This document shows, piece by piece, positions 28,301 to 37,000 of a DNA stretch of 64,000 nt. The notes below the pieces were generated by a model. The model was not told the DNA's origin, made no database searches, and saw nothing but the letters and a program-made list of their open reading frames with translations. This stretch comes from Poriferisodalis sp965221945. GTDB lineage: Bacteria; Actinomycetota; Acidimicrobiia; Acidimicrobiales; Poriferisodalaceae. The position numbers were made by a program, and so were the translations under genes. The stretch lies in assembly GCF_965221945.1 (NCBI RefSeq), contig NZ_OZ244925.1, forward strand, positions 3,534,001 through 3,598,000. The letters are read 5' to 3'. Numbering within the stretch: the first letter of the stretch is position 1; each line of letters opens with the position of its first letter.

Positions 28301-28524
28301 CGTTCCCTCGGCTGATCACCGAGGGTGTCTTGGTGTACACCGTCGACAGTTGGCTGCGCTCGGGACAGCTTCCGCTCAAGGTTGCGGGCGACGGCGGCAA
28401 CGGCCAGGTCGCTGAGTTCCCGGTCCTCGAAGTCGGCGAGTCGGTGACGCTGCGGGGCTACACCATCACGGTCACCGCCGACGATGGCGACACCCACACC
28501 GTGGTCATCACCCGCAACTCCTAA
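25360..28524 (+). CDS. CWB2 / six-blade WSPD propeller / M6-type metalloprotease
   Basis: 1054 residues from ATG 25360 (MRRLLTAALLVTV), the same start context as the two following paralogues. Signal peptide cleaved near TAASA. Three CWB2 repeats (GADRYATS, GSDRYATA, GATRYDTA) at about 40-370. Six TolB/PD40-like blades follow, each with a W/YSPD core; the first blade has a CGG..WSPDC Cys pair. Then VIFMDFPDAQAAHSTQEEAE opens an M6 (immune-inhibitor-A-like) protease domain with the zinc motif HEMTHSLGLLD: His827, Glu828, His831. The C-terminus (VTLRGYTITVTADDGDTHTV) is shared with the next two proteins. Likely a wall-anchored secreted zinc protease whose propeller presents or gates substrate (inference). 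Confidence 0.9.
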   Translation: MRRLLTAALLVTVLVGTVLVLPTAASAVSGDDDQGAVFVTRYGGADRYATSLLVAEAFAANAGLSVDAVVMVSGRSWADAVVAAPIAGALGAPVLMTPPGELRDDAAAFVQRVGASSVVVVGTEGQPDTVSDEVVTALQGLGVTVERVSGSDRYATAAAAARRLSSVGDMGGLGRTAIVASGEVFADALVAGPFAARGQHPVLLSPKAGLHAEVATYLTEAEIAHVVLMGGPAALSEAVETAVTELGASVTRLAGATRYDTAVQAAQLVTGRYDDAAGQPCFATSTVGVARARVPFDSFSAAPLLGQRCAPLVLVDPAEVPADTAAFLDTARSTHAAVGLRIFGGEAAVSQAALNTFLSSEEALADGRAVEPTVLPAGTCGGSITDEPRQLVASTNAEDPAWSPDCNRLVYTQDGSLWTMNNDGTNQQQLLPDVGAHLFSAAWSPDGTQIVYVRGYQGVDHWVAHIWTVNADGTGPTQLSTGALVDASPRWSPDGELIVFDRFDDSGKQVTRMTRTGTEVEVLTTEGRWNFGPVYSPDGTELAYVANNTIVVIDADGSNPRHIITPVSNHGELSWSPDGKRIAFIRPRQGVASLAIADLTGLHEETIFESADRVLAPRWSPDGDLLAFHTIEAGGVHRVHVAGASGDPVESDAGQCRPGGTWHTTAGFPLADWAAPSTGTLRIAVIFMDFPDAQAAHSTQEEAELGLPYMEEYLETVSYGQLDVEYAVHPEWLRAEEGYSTYLGPTGITANALASDVSVYSAELADEHLDFSTVDTVLTVFPSTHFGGGNATSTIEADGVTLVTTRVNTFVRPEPVAPQRWGTVAAHEMTHSLGLLDLYPYDDSLHTRPDPPPGQVWVATEWGRMNMWSWYLAAEHDPRLLHFWEYPAGHRSADYRRHLELEEMLAWSRWQLGWLSESQVNCISEPETTVTLAPVAQPGAAVAMAAVPLNAHEMIVIESRRKLGYDAGQFYEAADTGASTTFPRLITEGVLVYTVDSWLRSGQLPLKVAGDGGNGQVAEFPVLEVGESVTLRGYTITVTADDGDTHTVVITRNS

Positions 28525-28960
28525 CCGCCGTCCCGCCAGGCTGCGGGGCAGCGTTGTTCCGTCGGGCACTACGTTCGGCCAGATGCGGCGTGCACTGACC
28601 GGAGCGGTGCTGGTCGTCGCGGTCGTGGGGGGCGTGCTTGGGTTGCCGGCGTCTGCAGCGGCCCAAACCGCCCAAGAAGAGCAGTTGGCCAAGGTTGCGG
28701 TCTCCCGCTACGGCGGAGCGGATCGCTATGCCACCTCGTTGCTCGTGGCCGAAGCGGTCGCGGCCGATGCGGGCGGCTCGCTGACGCACGTCGTGATGGT
28801 GTCGGGCCTCAGTTGGCCCGATGCGGTGGTGGCTGCGCCGGTGGCGGGAGCGCTGGGTGCGCCTGTACTGATGACCCCGCCCGGGGAGTTGCGTGACGAT
28901 GCGACGGCGTTCCTGCAGCGCACTGGCGTGTCCGACGTGGTGGTGGTGGGCAGCACCGGT
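28432..28960 (+). repeat. Block duplicated at +5086 bp, copy 1
   Basis: The C-terminal tail of the 25360 gene, the whole intergenic spacer, and the first ~125 codons of the 28583 gene are nearly identical to 33518-34046. The offset is 5086 bp both before the spacer (caactcc at 28515 and 33601) and at the start codon (28583 and 33669), so the spacer lengths are equal. This marks a tandem duplication whose breakpoints lie inside coding sequence. Confidence 0.8.
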
Positions 28961-31900
28961 GATGCCCACGCGGTGAGCGAGGCTGTCGTGGCTTCGCTCG
29001 CAGACTTGGGGCTGTCGGTCGAGCGCGTCGGGGGAGCTGATCGCTACAGGACTGGGGTGGCGGCTGCGCGCCATCTCTCCTCGGTAGGTGACATTCCGGG
29101 ATTGGGCCGCACGGCGATCGTGGCAAACGGCTGGGTGTTTGCCGATGCGTTGGTGGCAGGATCGTTCGCTGCTCGCGGGCGGCATCCGGTGCTGTTGACG
29201 CCGCCGGGTGAACTGAACGCTGACGTGGCCGCTTACCTGTCCGAAGCCGGAATCGAACATGTGGTGCTGATGGGCGGCACCGGTGCGCTGGCCGAGTCGG
29301 TGGACTGGTCGATCTCTCAGAGCGGCATCGCCGTCACGCGCCTGGCGGGTGCGACCCGCTTCGACACCGCGGTGAAGGCAGCAGACTTCGTTGTCGGCCG
29401 CTACCTCCGTGGAACCGAACGGTGCTTCAGCACCGAACGGATCGGCCTGGCCCGGGCGCGTGTGCCGTTCGACTCGTTCAGTGCCGGTCCGCTGTTGGGA
29501 CGGCTGTGCGCCCCGCTGCTTCTTGCTGATCCCAACGCCATTCCGCTCGACACGGCAGGCTTCTTGGACGCTGCACGAACGGCGACGGCTGCCGCGGGCG
29601 TCGACGCGCTGGACCTGCGGGTGTTCGGCGGCGACGCAGCCGTGTCCCAGGCGGCGATCGACGCCTACCTCAGCGGCGAGTCCGCCGTCGAACCCGAGGC
29701 CGAGCCCACCGAGTTGCCCGCTGGCACTTGCGGCGGGCAGATCGATGCGGCCCCGGTACAGCTCATTGCCGAGGATTTCCCTGAGAAGCCAGCCTGGTCG
29801 CCCGACTGCAGCCAGATTGTCTACGGGGCGCGCTGGCGGCTGTGGATCGCCAACCGCGACGGCAGCGAACCGAGCGAACTGACCGAACGCGACGACGGCT
29901 TCTTCTATGAACCCGCCTGGTCGCCCAACGGCACCCGGATCGCATATGCCCGCCAGGTCAACCAGCAGACCCACTGGGAGTCGCACATCTGGGTGGTCAA
30001 CGCTGACGGCACCGCCAAGGCGCAGATCACCCGCGGGGACGTCTGGGACGACGACCCGTCGTGGTCGCCTGACGGCACCAAGCTGGTGTTCACCCGCCTC
30101 AGCGGGACGGGACGCAACGCCGAAGGCCACCGCATCGAGCCCGATCGCTACATCGTGACGATGAACGCCGACGGCACCGACGAGCGGTTCCTGGCCGTCG
30201 GCGGTACATGGGAGCGTGCGCCCAGGTGGTCACCCGACGGCAGCCAGATCGCGTATGTCGCCGGCAGCTCCGTCTGGGTGAGCAGCACGGACGGATCCGG
30301 CGGCAGGGCCGTAGCGGGGAACGCCCATTGGGATGGCGGTCTGTCGTGGTCGCCCGACGGCACGAAGCTTGCGTTCACCCGCGTCGACGGCACCGACGCG
30401 TCCATACGGCTCGTTCAGATCGACACCGCCAGCGAGGAAGTGCTGGCCGACGTGCCTGGGCGCGAGAGCTATCCGCAGTGGTCGCCCGACGGCCAACGCA
30501 TCCTCTTCTATGTCTCCACCGAAGAGGGCACACGCCAGGTGTGGGTTGCGGGCGCGTCAGGCCGCCAGGTTGGCATCGCGCCGGGGCAGTTCGTGGGGCG
30601 CGGATCGGCTCCGTCGGTGGGCGGTTGCGGCGGAACCTCCAGCGACGCATTGCGCCAGCTCGGCCCGCTTGGCGGCGACGGCCCGTCATGGTCACCCAAC
30701 TGCACACATGTGGTGTTCGTCCGGGACAGGTCGCTGTGGCTGATGCGCAACGACGGCACCGACATGCGCTGGCTCGCTACCTACGACAGCCACATCTCGG
30801 GACCGTCGTGGTCGCCCGACGGCACACGGATCGCCTTCTCGCGCCTCCTCTACGAGAACGAGCGGTGGATGTCTCACATCTGGGTGGTGAACGCGGACGG
30901 CACCGGCCACACGCAGCTCACACGCGGCGACGTGCGAGACAGCGACCCATCGTGGTCGCCTGACGGCTCGAAGCTGACGTTCAGCCGCTATTGGGGCAGC
31001 GGCCGCGACGAGAACGGTCATCGCACCGACAGCGATCGCTACATCGCCGTCATGGGACTTGACGGCTCGGGCCGGCGAGCGCTGACAGCGGGAGGCTTGT
31101 GGGAGAGCTCGCCGGAGTGGTCGCCCGACGGCACCCTCATCGCGTACATCGCCGGACAGAACGTCTGGGTCGTCACGCCCGACGGATCCCATCGACGCGG
31201 CATCGCCGGCGGCGTCTCCTTGAGCGGCCTGTCGTGGTCCCCTGACGGCTCTCGCATTGCGGTTGTCCGCGACGATGACGGTGCAGCTGCCCTCCATCTG
31301 ATCGAGCTCGCCAGCCTCAGCGACATCAAGATCGAAGGCGTGACTGGGCAACCGTCGAGCCCGCACTGGTCACCCGACGGGCAACGCCTTGCGTTCCAAG
31401 CGGTGGACGCCGACCGCCAGACGCACATCTGGGTGGCTGGCGCATCGGGAACCCAAGTCGGCACCGTGATGGGGCAGTTCGTGGGCGGCGGTGCGGCTCC
31501 AGCCGCCGGCGGGTGCGGTGGAACCTCCAGCGACGGCCCTGTGGAATTGACCGAGATGGCCCACGCTGCCAGCGAGCCCGCATGGTCACCCGACTGCACA
31601 CATGTTGCGTTCGTCCGGGACCGTTCGCTGTGGCTGATGCGCAATGACGGTTCGGGCCTTCGTCCCCTCACCCGCTTCGATGGCGAGTCTGCCTCGGGAC
31701 CGTCGTGGTCGCCTGACGGAAGCCGCATCGCATACGCCCGATCGGTCACTCACGACCAGCCGACTCAGTCGCAGTCGCACATCTGGGTGGTCAACACCGA
31801 CGGGACGCAACGAACACAGCTCACCCAGGGTGATGTCAACGACAGCTTTCCGACATGGTCGCCAGACAACGGCCAGATCGCGTTCGAACGCTGGATAAAC

Positions 31901-33610
31901 GACGAAATCGAGGCAGGCGGCCGTTGGGGGGACAGTTACATCATGCTGATGGACGCCGACGGCAGCGATCAAACCGTGCTCACCAAGGGCGCCGTCGGGG
32001 AACGCTTGCCTGCGTGGTCGCCCGACGGCAGCCTTATCGCCTATCTCTCCGCCGGTGCGGTGTGGGTCACCGCACCCGACGACTTCAACCCTCGCGTTGT
32101 AGCCGCCGGCGCGTTTGCGGCGGGAGGTCTGTCTTGGTCACCCGATGGCACGCGCATCGCCTATGCGCGAGGCAGTTGGAGCGAGAGTCACGTGGTGGCA
32201 GTCGAGATCGATGGCCCTTCCGAAGACGTCATCGGACATGGGTTGCTCAAGCAGAGGAACCCCAGATGGTCGCCTGACGGCGAGCGAATTGCGTATGACG
32301 GAGTCGCCGCTCCCACCGATGCAGACGTTGACAACGCCCGCTACAGCAACATCTGGCGCGTGGGCGTGTCCGGGGCCGCAGGCACGCCGGTGCCAGACGG
32401 AGCTCGCGAGTGCCGACCGCGGGGTCGCTCAGGCGGCACAACAGCGGGATTCCCATTGCCGGATCGGGGGGTTCCCTCGACCGGAGTGGTGCGGGTGGCT
32501 GTGCTCTTCATGGATTTCTCCGACGCGCAGGCTGAGCACACGACGCAGGAAGAGGCAGAACTCGGCCTGCCGTGGGCCGAGACGTTCCTCGAGACGGCCA
32601 GCTACGGAAAGATCGACATCGAGTTCGTACCGTTGCATCGGTGGCTGCGCGCCGAGCAGGACTCGACCGCCTACATAGGGCGCTTGGCGGTCGGGATGGG
32701 CCTCTCGAGTCCAACCTCCGCACACGCTGTTGCCATGGCCGACGACGAGTTCGACTTCTCAACGGTGGATCTGGTCCTCACGGTGTTTCCCGGCAGCCAC
32801 TTTGCCGGTGGCAACGCAGGTGGTTCTGCCGCCGCCGATGACGTCGAGGTCTCGACGACGAGGGTGAACACCCATCGGCGCGCCGAGTCGGGGTCGCTGA
32901 CAGCCTGGGGATACGTCGGTGCGCATGAGATGACGCACAACCTGGGCTTGCTCGACATGTACCCCTACGATCCCGAGCGCGGCAAGCCGCCCGAAGTCGC
33001 TTCCGACAACGTGTTGGTATTCATCAACATCGGATTGATGGGTCTGGCGAGCACCTTCGCCACTGTGCAGAACGATGAGCGCCTGCGACACATCTGGACG
33101 TTTTCCAACGGCAGCACTTCGGTGGGCTATACGAGGGATCTCAATCTGAGGGAGATGCTGGGGTGGAGCCGCTGGCAGCTCGGGTGGCTGAGCGACTCGC
33201 AAGTGAGTTGCTCCGATGCGCCTGACACGACCGTGCAGCTGGCGCCGATCGCGCAGCCGGGTGACGGTGTAGCGATGGCTGCCGTGCCGCTCACCACCCA
33301 CGAGATGATCGTGATCGAGAGCCGCCGCAAGTCGGGCTATGACGCGGATCGACCCTTCGAAGTGGCCGACACGGGCGTCAGCACCACGTTCCCCCGGCTC
33401 ATCACCGAGGGTGTGCTCGTGTACGTAGTCGACTCGGCGATCGGCTCGGGCGAGCTGCCGATTCGTGTTGCCGGCGACGATGGCAACCGCCACTTAGACG
33501 ACTTTCCGGTGCTCGAAGTCGGCGAGTCGGTGACCCTGCGGGGCTACACCATCACGGTCACCGCCGACGACGGCGACATCCACACCGTGGTCATCACCCG
33601 CAACTCCTGA
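28583..33610 (+). CDS. CWB2 / three six-blade WSPD propellers / M6-type metalloprotease
   Basis: 1675 residues from ATG 28583. Signal peptide MRRALTGAVLVVAVVGGVLG, cleavage near SAAAQ. Three CWB2 repeats, then 18 W-S-P-[DN] blades that fall into three groups of six. Each group opens with a CGG or CGGTSSD segment and a blade reading WSP[DN]C, i.e. one potential disulfide closing each propeller. The M6-type domain has VLFMDFSDAQAEHTTQEEAE and the zinc motif HEMTHNLGLLD (His1448, Glu1449, His1452). Compared with the 25360 protein it has two extra propellers, so the size difference is whole-module duplication. It is 58 bp after its neighbour. Predicted wall-anchored extracellular metalloprotease; substrate unknown. 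Confidence 0.9.
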   Translation: MRRALTGAVLVVAVVGGVLGLPASAAAQTAQEEQLAKVAVSRYGGADRYATSLLVAEAVAADAGGSLTHVVMVSGLSWPDAVVAAPVAGALGAPVLMTPPGELRDDATAFLQRTGVSDVVVVGSTGDAHAVSEAVVASLADLGLSVERVGGADRYRTGVAAARHLSSVGDIPGLGRTAIVANGWVFADALVAGSFAARGRHPVLLTPPGELNADVAAYLSEAGIEHVVLMGGTGALAESVDWSISQSGIAVTRLAGATRFDTAVKAADFVVGRYLRGTERCFSTERIGLARARVPFDSFSAGPLLGRLCAPLLLADPNAIPLDTAGFLDAARTATAAAGVDALDLRVFGGDAAVSQAAIDAYLSGESAVEPEAEPTELPAGTCGGQIDAAPVQLIAEDFPEKPAWSPDCSQIVYGARWRLWIANRDGSEPSELTERDDGFFYEPAWSPNGTRIAYARQVNQQTHWESHIWVVNADGTAKAQITRGDVWDDDPSWSPDGTKLVFTRLSGTGRNAEGHRIEPDRYIVTMNADGTDERFLAVGGTWERAPRWSPDGSQIAYVAGSSVWVSSTDGSGGRAVAGNAHWDGGLSWSPDGTKLAFTRVDGTDASIRLVQIDTASEEVLADVPGRESYPQWSPDGQRILFYVSTEEGTRQVWVAGASGRQVGIAPGQFVGRGSAPSVGGCGGTSSDALRQLGPLGGDGPSWSPNCTHVVFVRDRSLWLMRNDGTDMRWLATYDSHISGPSWSPDGTRIAFSRLLYENERWMSHIWVVNADGTGHTQLTRGDVRDSDPSWSPDGSKLTFSRYWGSGRDENGHRTDSDRYIAVMGLDGSGRRALTAGGLWESSPEWSPDGTLIAYIAGQNVWVVTPDGSHRRGIAGGVSLSGLSWSPDGSRIAVVRDDDGAAALHLIELASLSDIKIEGVTGQPSSPHWSPDGQRLAFQAVDADRQTHIWVAGASGTQVGTVMGQFVGGGAAPAAGGCGGTSSDGPVELTEMAHAASEPAWSPDCTHVAFVRDRSLWLMRNDGSGLRPLTRFDGESASGPSWSPDGSRIAYARSVTHDQPTQSQSHIWVVNTDGTQRTQLTQGDVNDSFPTWSPDNGQIAFERWINDEIEAGGRWGDSYIMLMDADGSDQTVLTKGAVGERLPAWSPDGSLIAYLSAGAVWVTAPDDFNPRVVAAGAFAAGGLSWSPDGTRIAYARGSWSESHVVAVEIDGPSEDVIGHGLLKQRNPRWSPDGERIAYDGVAAPTDADVDNARYSNIWRVGVSGAAGTPVPDGARECRPRGRSGGTTAGFPLPDRGVPSTGVVRVAVLFMDFSDAQAEHTTQEEAELGLPWAETFLETASYGKIDIEFVPLHRWLRAEQDSTAYIGRLAVGMGLSSPTSAHAVAMADDEFDFSTVDLVLTVFPGSHFAGGNAGGSAAADDVEVSTTRVNTHRRAESGSLTAWGYVGAHEMTHNLGLLDMYPYDPERGKPPEVASDNVLVFINIGLMGLASTFATVQNDERLRHIWTFSNGSTSVGYTRDLNLREMLGWSRWQLGWLSDSQVSCSDAPDTTVQLAPIAQPGDGVAMAAVPLTTHEMIVIESRRKSGYDADRPFEVADTGVSTTFPRLITEGVLVYVVDSAIGSGELPIRVAGDDGNRHLDDFPVLEVGESVTLRGYTITVTADDGDIHTVVITRNS

Positions 33611-34046
33611 CCGCCGTCCCGCCAGGCTGCGGGACAGCGTCCTGTCGCTGGGCACTACGTTCGGCCAGATGCGGCGTGCACTGACCGGAGCGGTGCTGGT
33701 CGTCGCGGTCGTGGGGGGCGTGCTTGGGTTGCCGGCGTCAGCAGCGGCCCAAACCGCCCAAGAAGAGCAGTTGGCCAAGGTTGCGGTCTCCCGCTACGGC
33801 GGAGCGGATCGCTATGCCACCTCATTGCTGGTGGCCGAGGCGGTCGCGGCCGAAGCGGGCGGCTCGCTGACGCATGTGGTGATGGTGTCGGGCCTCAGTT
33901 GGCCCGATGCGGTGGTGGCTGCGCCGGTGGCGGGAGCGCTGGGTGCGCCTGTATTGATGACCTCGCCCGGGGAGCTGCGCGACGATGCGGCGGCGTTCCT
34001 GCAGCGCACCGGTGTGACCGACGTGGTGGTGGTCGGCGCCACGGGG
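33518..34046 (+). repeat. Block duplicated at +5086 bp, copy 2
   Basis: The counterpart of 28432-28960. The identity is highest from about 33660 to 33790, where signal-peptide codons and spacer are almost unchanged, and fades into the third CWB2 repeat. Such blocks are substrates for unequal crossing-over that could add or remove one whole protease gene. Confidence 0.8.
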
Positions 34047-37000
34047 GGTGCACACGCCGTCAGCGACGCGGTGGTGACTTCGCTGGAAGGCCTCGGCATC
34101 GCGGTGGAGCGCGTGGGTCGAGTAGATCGCTACGCCACAGGTGTGGTTGCGGCGCGGCAGATTGAGTCGGTGGGCGAGATGCCCGGTTTCGGCACTACGG
34201 CGATCGTTGCCAACGGCGACGTGTTTGCCGATGCTCTGGTGGCAGGTGCGTTCGCAGCACGGGGGCCGCATCCGGTGTTGCTGACCCCGCGTGACGAACT
34301 GCATGCCGGAGTGGCCCGGTACCTGTCCGAGGCGGGGATCTCCCATGTGGTGCTGATGGGCGGCACCGCTGCGCTGGCCGAAGCGGTGGACTGGTCGATC
34401 TCGGACCTTGGCATTGCCGTCACGCGCCTGGCGGGTGCGACCCGCTTCGACACCGCGGTGAAGGCTGCGGAATTTGTGGAAGGCCTCTACGCCCAGGGGT
34501 CCGAGCGGTGCTTAACCACTGAACGCATCGGGCTGGCCCGAGCGCGCGTGCCGTTCGACTCGTTCAGCGCTGGCCCGCTGCTGGGACGGCTGTGCGCCCC
34601 GCTGCTGCTCGCCAACCCCAACGCCATTCCGCTGGACACAGCGGGCTTTCTTGACGCTGCACACACGGCGACGGCCGCCGCGGGCGTCGACACGCTGGAC
34701 CTGCGGGTGTTCGGCGGCGACGCAGCTGTGTCCCAGACAGCGATCGACGCCTACCTCAGCGGCGAGCCCACCGTCGAACCCGCCGACGAGCCCGCCGGAC
34801 TGCCCGCAGGCACCTGCGGGGGAGCGATCGATGCCGCGCCGGTGCGGCTCGTCACCGAGAACGACCCCGAAGAACCTGCCTGGTCGCCCGACTGCAGCCA
34901 GATCGTCTACGGAGCCCGTTCACGCCTGTGGATCGCTGGCAACGACGGCAGCGAACCGAGCGAACTGACCCAGCGCGACGGCGGCTATTCCCATGAACCG
35001 TTCTGGTCACCCGACGGAACTCGAATTGCCTATGCACGCGAGGTCTACCAGGGTGAACACTGGGAGTCACACATCTGGGTGGTGAACGCCGACGGATCCG
35101 GCAAGACTCAAGTCACCCGTGGGGACGTCTGGGACGGCGACCCGTCGTGGTCGCCCGACAGCACCGAGATCGTGTTCAGCCGCATCAGCGGGACGGGACG
35201 CAATGCGCAAGGCGATCGCATCAGCAGCGACCGCTACATCGTGGCCATGAACGCCAACGGCACGAACAAGCGGTTCCTGACAGTCGGCGGCGCATGGGAC
35301 CGCGCCCCCACGTGGTCGCCCGACGGCAGCCAGATCGGTTACATCGCCTACGACTCCGTCTGGGTGCACAACACGAACGGATCCGGCGGCAGAGCCATAG
35401 CGGGCAACGCCTACTGGGACGGCGGCCTGTCGTGGTCGCCGGACGGTTCGAAGATTGCGTTCACCCGCCGTGACGGGGAGGATGCGTCCATCCGGCTGGT
35501 CCAAGTCGACACCGCCAGTGAAGAAGTGCTTGCCGACGTTCCCGGGCGGGAAAGCCATCCGCGGTGGTCGCCCGACGGGCACCGGATCCTGTTCTTCGTC
35601 GCGACTGAGGATGGCACGCGCGAGGCATGGGCAGCAGGCGCGTCGGGCCGTCAGGTTGGCATCGCGCCGGGACAGTTCGTAGGGCGCGGCTCGGCTCCGT
35701 CACCGGGCGGTTGCGGCGGTAGCGCCAGCGACGCATCGCAGCAACTCGGCTCGCTGGGCGGCAGCAGCCCGTCCTGGTCGCCGAACTGCACCCACGTCGT
35801 GTTCGCTCATGACGGATCGCTGTGGCTGATGCGCAACGACGGCACCGATCTGCGGCGTCTCACTCGCTATGACGCCCGTACGTCGTATGCGCCGTCGTGG
35901 TCGCCTGATGGCACACGCATCGCCTACGCGCGGACGGACTACCTGGACGACAGGTGGGTGTCGCACATCTGGCTGGTGAACTCCGACGGCACCGGTCACA
36001 CGCAGCTCACTGGTGGCGATGTGTGGGACGACGAGCCGTCGTGGTCGCCCGACGGCGCAAAGCTGACCTTCAGCCGTTACTGGGGCAGCGGACGCAGCGA
36101 TGCCGGTCATCGCACTGACAGCGATCGCTACATCGCTGTCATGCGGGCTGACGGGAGCGGTCGACTGGCGCTCACAGCTGGGGCGGTGTGGGACCACTCC
36201 CCGGCGTGGTCGCCCGACGGGACCCTGATCGCGTACATCTCCCTCAAGAGTGTCTGGGTCATCACACCCGACGGAGCACATCGCCGCGGCATCGCCGGCG
36301 ACGTCGACTCAAACGGCCTGTCATGGTCGCCCGACGGTGCCCGCATCGCGGTGACCCGCGGCGACGACAGCGCGACGGCCATCCACCTTCTCGAGCTGGC
36401 CAGCCTCAGTGATATCAAGGTCACCGATGGGATGGCGCGATTATCGAGTCCGCACTGGTCGCCCGACGGGCAGCGGATTCTGTTCCACACAGTGAACGCC
36501 GACGGTACCCAGCATGTCTGGGCGGCCGGCGCATCGGGCACCCAGGTCGGCACCACGGCGGGGCAATTCGTGGGCGGAGGAGCGGTAACTGCCACGGGCG
36601 GGTGCGGTGGAACAGCCAGCGACGGCCCGGTGAAGCTGGCCGAGACCGCGTTTGTTGCCAGCGAGCCCGCATGGTCGCCCGACTGCACACACGTGGCGTT
36701 CGCTCGGCGCGGATCGCTGTGGCTGATGCGCAATGACGGCTCAGGCCTTCGTCGTCTCACCCGTTTCGACGGCGAGACGTCGTCGGGACCGTCGTGGTCG
36801 CCCGATGGGAGCCGCATTGCGTTCGCTCGAACAGTCACTACGAGCCGGCGCACGCTGTCGCACATCTGGCTGGTCAGCACTGACGGGACGCACAGAACGC
36901 AGATCACCGAGGGCGATGTCCTCGACAGCTCCCCGACATGGTCGGCCGACAGCAGCCAGATTGCGTTTGCCCGTCAGACACTGGGCGAAGCCGACGCAAA

